Origin: an uncultured Prevotellaceae bacterium
GTDB lineage: Bacteria; Bacteroidota; Bacteroidia; Bacteroidales; Bacteroidaceae
Direction: 5' to 3'
Length of the DNA: 6,144 nucleotides
NCBI GenBank assembly: GCA_902775075.1
Contig: CACYKX010000184.1
Location: 1 to 6,144, forward strand
The notes beneath the pieces were generated by a model. It did not search any database, was not told where the DNA came from, and saw only the letters and a list, made by a program, of their open reading frames with translations. Made by a program: the position numbers and the translations under genes. Positions 1-5,090 of this stretch are shown piece after piece (position 1 is the first letter of the stretch; every line of letters begins with the position of its first letter).

Positions 1-172
1 GATACGAAGTCGATGACGACTGAAAATTTTGAAACACACGGCTGACTCAGGTAAGAAAAGATTTAAGGAAGAAAGATCTAAAACTCCTCTCAGCCGATAA
101 CTCAAAACAACAGCGTCACAAACAATATTCACCAAAACCGCAGCCGACGGGATAGAAACAGGCGTAGAGAGT
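1..172. other. Left-edge stretch, no supported gene
   Basis: All three plus-strand frames carry stops here (14-16, 21-23, 43-45, 98-100, 153-155), so only a few residues of any upstream gene can be present; one candidate tail ends at the TGA at 21-23 with an acidic YEVDDD. No TAnnTTTG promoter element is visible on either strand, so the small-gene string starting at 173 may be read from a promoter to the left. The frame of the first small gene stays open back to 101 but has no ATG before 173. An open stretch in another frame (33-155) is lysine/glutamine rich but lacks an ATG. Confidence 0.5.
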
Positions 173-397
173 ATGACACCAGAAGAGTATATAGAGAAGC
201 TGAAGGAGGTGCAGCGCACACTCGACAGCGTAAAGGAAGATCTCGACCGCGCCATCGACAAGATGCAGCGTCGTATCGAGACAGGCTACGAAAGTATGGA
301 ACAGGATAGCCGTCTGGCAGCTCTGGCAGGACGTGAATACGTCAAACTGGCTGACAGTAGCATTTATGAAGTAGCAACATCTAAAATTGAATATTAG
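173..397 (+). CDS. Small coiled-coil hypothetical protein (74 aa)
   Basis: Encodes a highly charged 74-residue protein of unknown function. Residues about 4-45 are rich in Glu, Lys, Arg and Leu with heptad-like hydrophobic spacing (IEKLKEVQRTL onward), which suggests one long helix or coiled coil. The tail (AALAGREYVKLADSSIY) is less charged. There is no signal peptide, membrane segment or cysteine, so a cytoplasmic oligomer or a structural or scaffold-like partner is plausible but unproven. The ATG at 173 is the only one in the open frame after the stop at 98-100. The next gene begins 4 bp after the stop, and the group reads as one operon. Codon use looks normal, and the antisense frame across it is poorer in composition. 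I do not recognise the family. Confidence 0.72.
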   Translation: MTPEEYIEKLKEVQRTLDSVKEDLDRAIDKMQRRIETGYESMEQDSRLAALAGREYVKLADSSIYEVATSKIEY

Positions 398-401
398 TGT
401 T

Positions 402-524
402 ATGGGACATCTAACTGATTTTGAACTTATACTTGTTGGCGCATCTATCGCCACATTCTGTTTCGGCTTCAGTGCCTTTATCAAGAACATCTATCTGAAG
501 AACTTTGATACATCGAAGCCATGA
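402..524 (+). CDS. Single-span membrane micropeptide (40 aa)
   Basis: A 40-residue product beginning MGHLTDFELILVGASIA. Residues about 8-27 form one uninterrupted hydrophobic segment (ELILVGASIATFCFGFSAFI) followed by the positive tail KNIYLKNFDTSKP, so by the positive-inside rule the C-terminus should face the cytoplasm. It starts 4 bp after the preceding stop, and its own TGA overlaps the ATG of the next gene (ATGA at 521-524), which implies translational coupling. The tight packing and the sensible membrane topology support it despite its size. Small phage or element membrane proteins (holin-like, toxin-like or complex-anchoring) look like this, but nothing picks one of these roles. Confidence 0.62.
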   Translation: MGHLTDFELILVGASIATFCFGFSAFIKNIYLKNFDTSKP

Positions 525-814
525 TTACAAATTATGGGCAGGAAAGGGCAGTCGGCGAGGTCTGGATTGACTCTATCGATGGGGCGAGGGTTATCACCGT
601 TGCCGGTGATGGGTGCAAGGGCTGTGCCTTTGCCACCCTTGCCGGTGGTGCCTGCCCTGGTGCTGTCTATGACCGCCATCCTTGCTGTGCTGCTGACCGC
701 AGGGATGGACGGGATGTTTATTTCAAACTTATTCGTTACGTGCCGGAAGCCAAGGCTCCAGTTCTGAGGATGGCCACCTTCGGCTCTGTGCCGTTCAAAC
801 CATTGTCGATATGA
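521..814 (+). CDS. Cysteine-rich small protein, putative metal-binding (97 aa)
   Basis: A 97-residue protein with a central cysteine cluster: C32 and C35 as CxxC (GDGCKGCAF), then C45, H53, and the pair C55-C56, followed by DRRDGRDVYFKLI. The spacing suggests a small zinc-binding or redox module. The pattern CxxCxF...C...CC...R.DGR.V.F resembles short uncharacterised proteins I associate with Bacteroidota phages and mobile elements, but this is recollection rather than a search result. There is no signal peptide or membrane span. It is joined on both sides by ATGA overlaps, with the 40-aa membrane peptide before it and the 31-aa peptide after it. Open frames also exist in another plus frame (534-767) and antisense (491-823). 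This frame is chosen because of the overlaps and the cysteine pattern. Local GC is high. Confidence 0.65.
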   Translation: MITNYGQERAVGEVWIDSIDGARVITVAGDGCKGCAFATLAGGACPGAVYDRHPCCAADRRDGRDVYFKLIRYVPEAKAPVLRMATFGSVPFKPLSI

Positions 815-906
815 AGAGGACATTAAACATCATATTACTTTGGGTGACCAGTGCCGCACTGCTGGTAGACCTCGCCTTCATCGGTTATCTCATGATGTTA
901 TCATGA
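811..906 (+). CDS. Single-span membrane micropeptide (31 aa)
   Basis: A 31-residue product, MKRTLNIILLWVTSAALLV and onward. The basic start (K2, R3) followed by a hydrophobic stretch over about residues 5-30, broken by one Asp near residue 20, predicts one membrane span with the N-terminus inside. That is the opposite orientation to the 40-aa peptide upstream. The ATG overlaps the stop of the cysteine-rich gene (ATGA at 811-814). The TGA stop at 904-906 is followed one codon later by an in-frame ATG, so this peptide and the next ORF could be separate products or, by stop readthrough, one 58-codon product. Function is unknown; it is supported by coupling and composition only. Confidence 0.52.
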   Translation: MKRTLNIILLWVTSAALLVDLAFIGYLMMLS

Positions 907-909
907 CGG

Positions 910-990
910 ATGGATGGGCGCAGTCCGCTATGGTGCGGGCAGCTTCCCGATGGGTCGCTGCCGGTCCTATTCAACGGCAAGGTTGAATAG
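910..990 (+). CDS. Micro-ORF, 26 aa, in frame with the preceding peptide
   Basis: Encodes MDGRSPLWCGQLPDGSLPV and onward, ending FNGKVE. It begins 3 nt after the TGA of the 31-aa peptide and in the same frame. The residue make-up (Pro-Asp-Gly turns, W-C, NGK, acidic end) looks like a folded fragment more than random translation. A competing ATGA-overlapped frame, 903-986, would give MTDGWAQSAMVRAASRW and onward, which reads less like a protein; I cannot exclude it. The last 20 bp overlap the 3' end of the convergent 356-residue gene. It may be a real microprotein or the C-terminal part of a protein interrupted by the TGA at 904. Confidence 0.38.
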   Translation: MDGRSPLWCGQLPDGSLPVLFNGKVE

Positions 991-2041
991 ACCATGTTGT
1001 CTGATTACTGTTTACGACGTTGCGAATATATTGCATTGCGTTGCCAAATGTTTGTAGCTCATTCTCATGCTCTCTTAGTGTCTGAAAAACCTCATCGAAA
1101 TCGTCACGCTCAGCAAACTCTCGCATTTTATCTTGGTTTTTGGGGTTAGCGAAATCTTCTTCGCCAAATTTAACTTTACGCGAAAGATCTTCCATGTAGC
1201 TCAGGATCTGGTCTTTGTTCCATTCTCTCAATGATTTCTCGTCATTGTCCGGGATCGGTGATGATGAAGATTCTTTCTGCAACGATACCTTTTTCTTCGA
1301 TGGGGGCAATGTCTGCAGACGACTCACGTATTCCAAGAAAACTTTCTTATAATTATAGGTCGTCGGTGCCGACTTCCACAACTTACAGAAGTCATTTAAT
1401 ACTTTGATGTCGTTCTGAATCATCTCAATCAAATTTCTCTGTGTGTTCGGTTTTGGGATGCTCCAGATGAACTCTACCAGTCGAGTAAACTCCTCCTGGT
1501 CTACTTCTGAAGTTTCAGCAGTGAGATTAAGCACATACTTAGTATTCTCTTTCAGTGGCTGTACCTGGCTCCAGTCAACTAAGCCAAACTTGATAATCGC
1601 TGTTGCTATAGCTTCCGGTGTCATATTCTCCTCGCCATACATGTCGAGATACCATATGATCTGAATACGCGAACATTGGATAGAAGATTTACGTCGGCGC
1701 AGTTGTCTATTTACTTCATCGACCAAGTAAATTGGCTTGGATGAACTGACCATCTTATCAAGCTGCCCTTGGAGATGCTTCGCCCATCTTTCTTTGAACT
1801 GCCAAAGGTGGCGTTCGTCGACGGGACGTATTGGTACCGATGCTGGAAACTTGAAGTCATCGATCAATTTCTTCAGCTTCTTTCCTTGTTTTAAGACGTC
1901 TGCAAACTCTGCATCAGGCAGACAACCATCTTTCTTCAGCAGCTCATACGCCTGCCCTACACTTAAACCTGTCAGAGTTTTAATTTGACTGATTACGTAA
2001 TCTCGAACCTTGCGGTTACATTCAATTTCTATCTTCTGCAT
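971..2041 (-). CDS. Hypothetical soluble protein, 356 aa
   Basis: A long, well-supported gene whose family I do not recognise. The product is largely helical and charged, with no signal peptide or membrane span. Visible parts: an N-terminal stretch (residues 1-65) starting MQKIEIECNRKVRDYVISQI; a basic patch QLRRRKSS near residue 115; a middle region with WSIPKPNTQRN near 195; a Lys/Ser-rich linker (PPSKKKVSLQKESSSS) near 245-262; and an acidic C-terminal helical part with EFAERDDFDEVFQTL. The linker suggests two domains. The ATG at 2041 lies about 50 nt downstream of a consensus Bacteroidota promoter, which supports this start. It diverges from the mobilisation operon across a repeat-rich region and converges on the small-gene string. 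Possible roles include a regulator, a relaxosome partner or element cargo; no motif decides between them. Confidence 0.85.
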   Translation of the reverse strand: MQKIEIECNRKVRDYVISQIKTLTGLSVGQAYELLKKDGCLPDAEFADVLKQGKKLKKLIDDFKFPASVPIRPVDERHLWQFKERWAKHLQGQLDKMVSSSKPIYLVDEVNRQLRRRKSSIQCSRIQIIWYLDMYGEENMTPEAIATAIIKFGLVDWSQVQPLKENTKYVLNLTAETSEVDQEEFTRLVEFIWSIPKPNTQRNLIEMIQNDIKVLNDFCKLWKSAPTTYNYKKVFLEYVSRLQTLPPSKKKVSLQKESSSSPIPDNDEKSLREWNKDQILSYMEDLSRKVKFGEEDFANPKNQDKMREFAERDDFDEVFQTLREHENELQTFGNAMQYIRNVVNSNQTTWSIQPCR

Positions 2042-2095
2042 GACCTTATATATTTATTACCATTATCGTTTTCGCCTTATGCGATTCTTTTCTTG

Positions 2096-2126
2096 CAAAG
2101 GTATTTCAACTCTCCAACTTTTCAAA
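2096..2126 (-). promoter_or_regulatory. Bacteroidota promoter for the 356-aa gene
   Basis: On the minus strand, TTTG (2126-2123) is followed by a spacer of exactly 19 bp and TACCTTTG (2103-2096). This matches the Bacteroidota primary sigma factor consensus TTTG-N19-TAnnTTTG at every fixed position. Transcription should start near 2090, leaving a leader of about 50 nt before the ATG at 2041. The -33 element lies inside a 6-bp-arm inverted repeat, AACTTT-TC-AAAGTT (2116-2129), a possible operator. Confidence 0.8.
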
Positions 2127-2143
2127 GTTTAAGAGTAATTTTG

Positions 2144-2196
2144 TCTTGATTTAACTCATTTAGGATTTTGATTGTCTCAAATGTGTTAAATCAAGA
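2144..2196. repeat. 18-bp inverted repeat, one mismatch, 17-bp spacer
   Basis: Left arm 2144-2161 (TCTTGATTTAACTCATTT) and right arm 2179-2196 (AAATGTGTTAAATCAAGA) are reverse complements except for one position; the outer 12 bp of each arm are perfect. It lies about 20-70 bp upstream of the -33 element of the 356-aa gene promoter. It is AT-rich, lacks a following T-run, and looks more like a protein-binding site (relaxosome, integrase or regulator) than a terminator. Confidence 0.75.
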
Positions 2197-2203
2197 GAAA
2201 TGT

Positions 2204-2220
2204 TCTTCGATTTTCGAAGA
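2204..2220. repeat. 7-bp perfect inverted repeat, 3-nt loop
   Basis: TCTTCGA (2204-2210) and TCGAAGA (2214-2220) flank TTT. It lies where the -33 element of the plus-strand mobilisation promoter would be expected, so a bound protein or extruded hairpin here could influence that promoter. It is compact enough to fold in single-stranded DNA. Confidence 0.65.
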
Positions 2221-2236
2221 CCACAAAGCCACTTCG

Positions 2237-2244
2237 TAACTTTG
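2237..2244 (+). promoter_or_regulatory. Probable -7 element of the mobilisation operon promoter
   Basis: TAACTTTG matches the Bacteroidota -7 consensus TAnnTTTG. The position 19 bp upstream (2214-2217) reads TCGA rather than TTTG; the nearest T-rich block is TTTT at 2211-2214, so the -33 element is poor and the promoter may be weak or activator dependent. Initiation would fall near 2250, giving a leader of about 150 nt that contains three inverted repeats before the ATG at 2401. Confidence 0.5.
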
Positions 2245-2247
2245 CCG

Positions 2248-2262
2248 TAACTCCCGGAGTTA
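2248..2262. repeat. Palindrome at the predicted start site, possible operator
   Basis: TAACTCC (2248-2254) and GGAGTTA (2256-2262) are perfect reverse complements around a single C. It starts 4 bp after the putative -7 element, so a dimeric protein bound here would block initiation. The MobC-like protein encoded just downstream is one candidate for such autoregulation, by inference from other mobilisation operons. Confidence 0.6.
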
Positions 2263-2330
2263 GGCGGGAAGTGGCAGGTGGTACACAACGGCCTCTAACG
2301 ATGCCATTATGTACACCTTCCCATCCCGCC
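2263..2330. repeat. Long imperfect inverted repeat
   Basis: The outer arms GGCGGGA (2263-2269) and TCCCGCC (2324-2330) pair perfectly. After a small internal loop, 2276-2292 pairs with 2303-2318 around a 10-nt loop (2293-2302), with a one-base bulge (G2281) and two C.A mismatches when read on the plus strand. Read on the minus strand, both mismatches become G.U pairs. The whole forms a hairpin of roughly 25 bp, the largest in the region and a strong candidate for the relaxase recognition hairpin or a leader RNA structure. Confidence 0.7.
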
Positions 2331-2344
2331 CTTGCAGGGGTAAC

Positions 2345-2364
2345 GTGCCCTCTTAGTCGGGCAC
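2345..2364. repeat. 6-bp perfect hairpin GTGCCC/GGGCAC
   Basis: GTGCCC (2345-2350) and GGGCAC (2359-2364) flank the 8-nt loop TCTTAGTC. No U-run follows directly (the T7 run begins 22 nt later), so it is not a convincing intrinsic terminator. It lies 36 bp before the MobC-like start. The AGGG at 2336-2339 could alternatively pair with CCCT at 2348-2351, which would compete with this stem. Confidence 0.6.
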
Positions 2365-2400
2365 TTCAAACATAATGTATTACTCATTTTTTTAATATTG

Positions 2401-3096
2401 ATGATGATGGAAGATAAAAAAATGAAGCCAAAGGGGGTATCTGAAAAGAGAAATAACGATAACCAGATACACCTCAGAGAGAAGGACAAGGCGAAATGGG
2501 TGAAGAGATCTATGAACGGTTTCGGGAAGCCAAATTATGCTCTGAGCAACATGATAAGGTATGCGGTTAATCACATGGATGATGGCGTTGGGGTAAGCCT
2601 TAAAGATGCGGACTCACTGATAAGATGCATCTCAGATAACCGTATGGTTCTCGCGACCTTCGAGGCAGACTTTCGACGAATAATTGAGGAAGTTAACCGT
2701 CTGGGAAACAACGTTAACCAGATAGCAAAGAAGATAAATCTGCTGATGTTGAAGGCCGAAGAAAACGGAACAGAATTTAACGAACAATGTCGCGAATTGA
2801 TAGGGTTCAGGAATGACACACTTGAAAATATGGCAGCAATAAGAAAGATAGTGAGGGACTACAAAGAAACTGTAGGGAAGGATAAAAACGCAATTTCCGA
2901 CATTCTTTTAGAGGAAGATGAGCTACTTACAAGATGTCTGGTTTTCCCTCCTGTCGGTGATTTTAAGTTGAAAGTCGGGCAGTTGTTGAGGGCATTAGAA
3001 GACTATATAAAGACGGATAGGAATGGTTATATTAATTCGTCCGTTGACATGTTGATAGACGAATTGGAATACTTTAGAAATAAAACAGATGAGTAA
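2401..3096 (+). CDS. MobC-like relaxosome accessory protein (231 aa)
   Basis: Mobilisation accessory protein thought to bind oriT DNA and help the relaxase open and nick it. The hallmark is EVNRLGNNVNQIAKKIN at residues 97-113, the LNRLGNNLNQIA-type block shared by MobC-family proteins. Before it, residues about 22-60 (QIHLREKDKAKWVKRSM, then YALSNMIRYAVNH) suit a ribbon-helix-helix-like DNA-binding region. At 231 residues it is longer than many MobC proteins; the extra is a C-terminal helical part from about 150 on that I do not recognise (VFPPVGDFKLKVGQLL). The ATG at 2401 is the first of three consecutive ATGs (2401, 2404, 2407); 2407 is equally possible, and an upstream in-frame TTG at 2398 is less likely. 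The relaxase starts 2 bp after this stop. A role in repressing its own promoter is plausible. Confidence 0.85.
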   Translation: MMMEDKKMKPKGVSEKRNNDNQIHLREKDKAKWVKRSMNGFGKPNYALSNMIRYAVNHMDDGVGVSLKDADSLIRCISDNRMVLATFEADFRRIIEEVNRLGNNVNQIAKKINLLMLKAEENGTEFNEQCRELIGFRNDTLENMAAIRKIVRDYKETVGKDKNAISDILLEEDELLTRCLVFPPVGDFKLKVGQLLRALEDYIKTDRNGYINSSVDMLIDELEYFRNKTDE

Positions 3097-3098
3097 CA

Positions 3099-5060
3099 AT
3101 GGACAGAGCAAACGTGAAAATACTGGGCAATGATGCAACTACTTTTGCGGCATGCTTCTACAACGAAAAGAAGGTGGCAGAGGGTAAAGCTGTATTTCTC
3201 AGAATGAAGAATTTCGAGGAACTGGAGAAGTATAATATTCATTCTCCAGTGGTGCTGAGTCGCTACTTTAGAAAGATAGCAGATCGTAACTCTCAGGTCG
3301 TTCATCCACAGAAACACATAATGTTTTCCCTGCCCGGAAAGCCGACAGAAGAGGATAAACAACGATTGTTGGAACTGGGGATCAAGGTGCTTGAAGATAT
3401 GGGATATGCAGGACAACCAATGGTGTTCTGGGGGCATCTTGACTCTGGTCATTACCATATTCATGGTGCCACGGTGACAGTTAACAAGACCACAGGAGAA
3501 TGGATAAACAATTACTGCGAGGGCATAAAAGCCAGGCGTTTGCTTGATAAATTGCTTGGATATAATAAGAAAGACAAGCTCGAAAATCTGCTGAAGTATA
3601 AGTTTGAGTCAAGGGAACAATTTCTTAATTTGCTACGTGCTGTCGGCTATAGGCAGTCATTCTACAACAGTGAGATTGGCGTTGTACATGTAAGACGCGC
3701 TCAGGAGGTTCTTACTAACTTTACCGATGAAGAAATCAACAACCAGATAGAAGCAACAGGGAAGAATAAAGATAACGAGAAGGAGCGTATCAAGCAGCTT
3801 AAAGGTATTATTCTTGACCACCGGCGCAGGTCGATGGAATACCTGGTTGATGACCCGGAAGTCGTGAAAACCAAGAAAGGGAAAAAGCATGTGGTGACGG
3901 ACAGTAAGAAAGGTGCAAAGGGTGCTGCTTTTGATGGGCAGAGTGCCTTGGGGGACGATATTAAGGGTATCCGGAAGGCACAATTTAAGCTGTTCTTGGA
4001 GGAATTGAAAGAGAAATTTGGGCTGTCGGTGGTGTTCTCGAAGTGGGATGGTGAGGTCAAAGGTTACACTATAGTTGATAATAATAAGAAGATAGTATTC
4101 AAGGGTAGTGACATTATGCCCTTGGAACAACTTCTTAATCCTGATTGGCGCAAAGGACAGGAGAAAGGAACTGTCATATCTTCAAATGAAGCCGCCCATA
4201 CAGTAGATGTCATCCAATCAGAAAAGATACCAGATGACGAAATGGCATATCTCGATGAAGAGCCATTTGATCGTAGTACTATTCGGGATTATGAATTAGC
4301 AGAGTATATTATAGAGGAATGCGATAGAAATTATGTCTCAACCAATGGTATATATTCACCTAACCTTGATGATCTGGAAATGACGGTTGAAGAAGCAAGA
4401 GAAAAAGCCTTATATTTGCTGGATAAAGCTATCTACGAAAATGATAATGGTGATAGAAAAGAAGCCGAAAAGACTGCTGATGCCGCTGTAGCATATGCTA
4501 ATTATGTCGCTATGGGAAAGAAAAAGAAGCAGATTATCAAACCGACTCCAACAGTCACTCAGAAGCCGGTTTCTACGCGTCCTGCTCATCATCATACCCC
4601 AATACAGACCGAGCCGACAATACACGAAAAGTGTCTTGATGATATTGAGAATGCAAGAAATGTATTAGAGAATATGTTCAAGGATCCTTTCTCGCGCAAA
4701 GAAATACTCGAAGAAAATATAATTGGGATAGCAAAGGGTATAGTCGCTCGAGGTTATGAAGAAAAAATGGATATCTTACATCTGCCTACCCTGGAATTGA
4801 TGTCGCTACATCTTGTTGACGAAATTAAAGAAGACTGGAATCGCAAAGATCCTGTCAAACTTGATGTCAGGGATAGTGTAGTAAAAGGATATCTTGGAAT
4901 GATACTCTCTGCTATGCAGAGTACGGGTGTCGGTGGCGGGGAAAATAATGAACTGCCCAAGGATAGCGATGACAAGTATAGATGGTGGCAGAATATGTTC
5001 AACATGTTCTTACCTCGCAGATCTTCGTCACAGAGCCAGAGAACGACAAAAAAAAGATGA
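3099..5060 (+). CDS. MobP-like relaxase / mobilisation nuclease (653 aa)
   Basis: Relaxase that would nick oriT on one strand, stay joined to the 5' end and pilot it into a recipient. The N-terminal domain (about 1-150) carries the metal-binding motif H113-x-D115-x-x-H118-x-H120-x-H122 (HLDSGHYHIH) and an upstream HIMFSLP (H73) strand typical of MobP/MOBP-type enzymes. The nucleophile is not certain: Y21 (FYNEKK), Y45 and Y56 are candidates, Y21 best by position. Residues 165-200 and 290-345 (FLEELKEKFGLSVVF, then VFKGSDI) resemble the DNA-binding repeats that follow the catalytic domain in Bacteroidales relaxases. A Lys/Pro/Thr/His linker near 470-505 separates an uncharacterised helical tail ending in very basic SSSQSQRTTKKR. 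There is no primase or helicase domain. It sits 2 bp behind the MobC-like gene, with the candidate oriT upstream. No coupling protein or secretion genes are present, so transfer would depend on a helper. Confidence 0.93.
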   Translation: MDRANVKILGNDATTFAACFYNEKKVAEGKAVFLRMKNFEELEKYNIHSPVVLSRYFRKIADRNSQVVHPQKHIMFSLPGKPTEEDKQRLLELGIKVLEDMGYAGQPMVFWGHLDSGHYHIHGATVTVNKTTGEWINNYCEGIKARRLLDKLLGYNKKDKLENLLKYKFESREQFLNLLRAVGYRQSFYNSEIGVVHVRRAQEVLTNFTDEEINNQIEATGKNKDNEKERIKQLKGIILDHRRRSMEYLVDDPEVVKTKKGKKHVVTDSKKGAKGAAFDGQSALGDDIKGIRKAQFKLFLEELKEKFGLSVVFSKWDGEVKGYTIVDNNKKIVFKGSDIMPLEQLLNPDWRKGQEKGTVISSNEAAHTVDVIQSEKIPDDEMAYLDEEPFDRSTIRDYELAEYIIEECDRNYVSTNGIYSPNLDDLEMTVEEAREKALYLLDKAIYENDNGDRKEAEKTADAAVAYANYVAMGKKKKQIIKPTPTVTQKPVSTRPAHHHTPIQTEPTIHEKCLDDIENARNVLENMFKDPFSRKEILEENIIGIAKGIVARGYEEKMDILHLPTLELMSLHLVDEIKEDWNRKDPVKLDVRDSVVKGYLGMILSAMQSTGVGGGENNELPKDSDDKYRWWQNMFNMFLPRRSSSQSQRTTKKR

Positions 5061-5090
5061 ACATGCCACTATTATTTACCGATGCTGATA

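Larger units (their letters stand above)
2144..2364. other. Candidate origin of transfer / shared control region
   Basis: Five inverted repeats are packed into 221 bp immediately upstream of the MobC-like and relaxase genes and between divergent promoters: 2144-2196, 2204-2220, 2248-2262, 2263-2330 and 2345-2364. Origins of transfer of MobP-type systems typically lie next to the relaxase operon and contain inverted repeats beside the nick site. No known nick sequence is recognised with confidence here, so the assignment rests on position and repeat density. The remaining stretches of this gene-free region (2042-2143 and 2365-2400) hold the minus-strand promoter and an AT-rich translation lead-in with a T7 run at 2387-2393. 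Confidence 0.55.

Noticed and set aside
534..767. 77-aa plus-strand frame, hydrophobic (Leu/Pro/Val)
   Set aside because: An alternative frame of the cysteine-rich gene; it is not coupled to neighbours, and its hydrophobicity follows from the GC-rich codons of the real frame.
491..823. Antisense 110-aa open frame across the cysteine-rich gene
   Set aside because: A GC-rich shadow frame; its Gly/Thr-rich stretch is the reverse reading of the CxxC block, and it lacks the ATGA coupling of the plus-strand genes.
903..986. 27-aa ORF overlapping the TGA of the 31-aa peptide (ATGA)
   Set aside because: The overlap is attractive, but the Ala/Arg/Trp-rich peptide looks less protein-like than the 910-990 frame; kept only as an alternative.
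2398..2400. TTG as start of the MobC-like gene
   Set aside because: Three ATG codons follow immediately; a TTG start adds one residue with no supporting signal.
3657..4130. 157-aa antisense open frame (and similar ones at 3027-3464 and 3701-4060)
   Set aside because: Opposite the relaxase coding region; composition is that of reverse-read Lys/Glu codons (Phe/Leu/Ser rich), with no promoter or recognisable domain.
5048..5055. Run of eight A just before the relaxase stop, possible slippage site
   Set aside because: It encodes Lys-Lys in a basic tail; the shifted frames add only short, unremarkable extensions before stops.
5061..5090. Terminator between the convergent relaxase and helicase genes
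   Set aside because: No GC-rich hairpin followed by a T-run can be found on either strand in the 30-bp gap.
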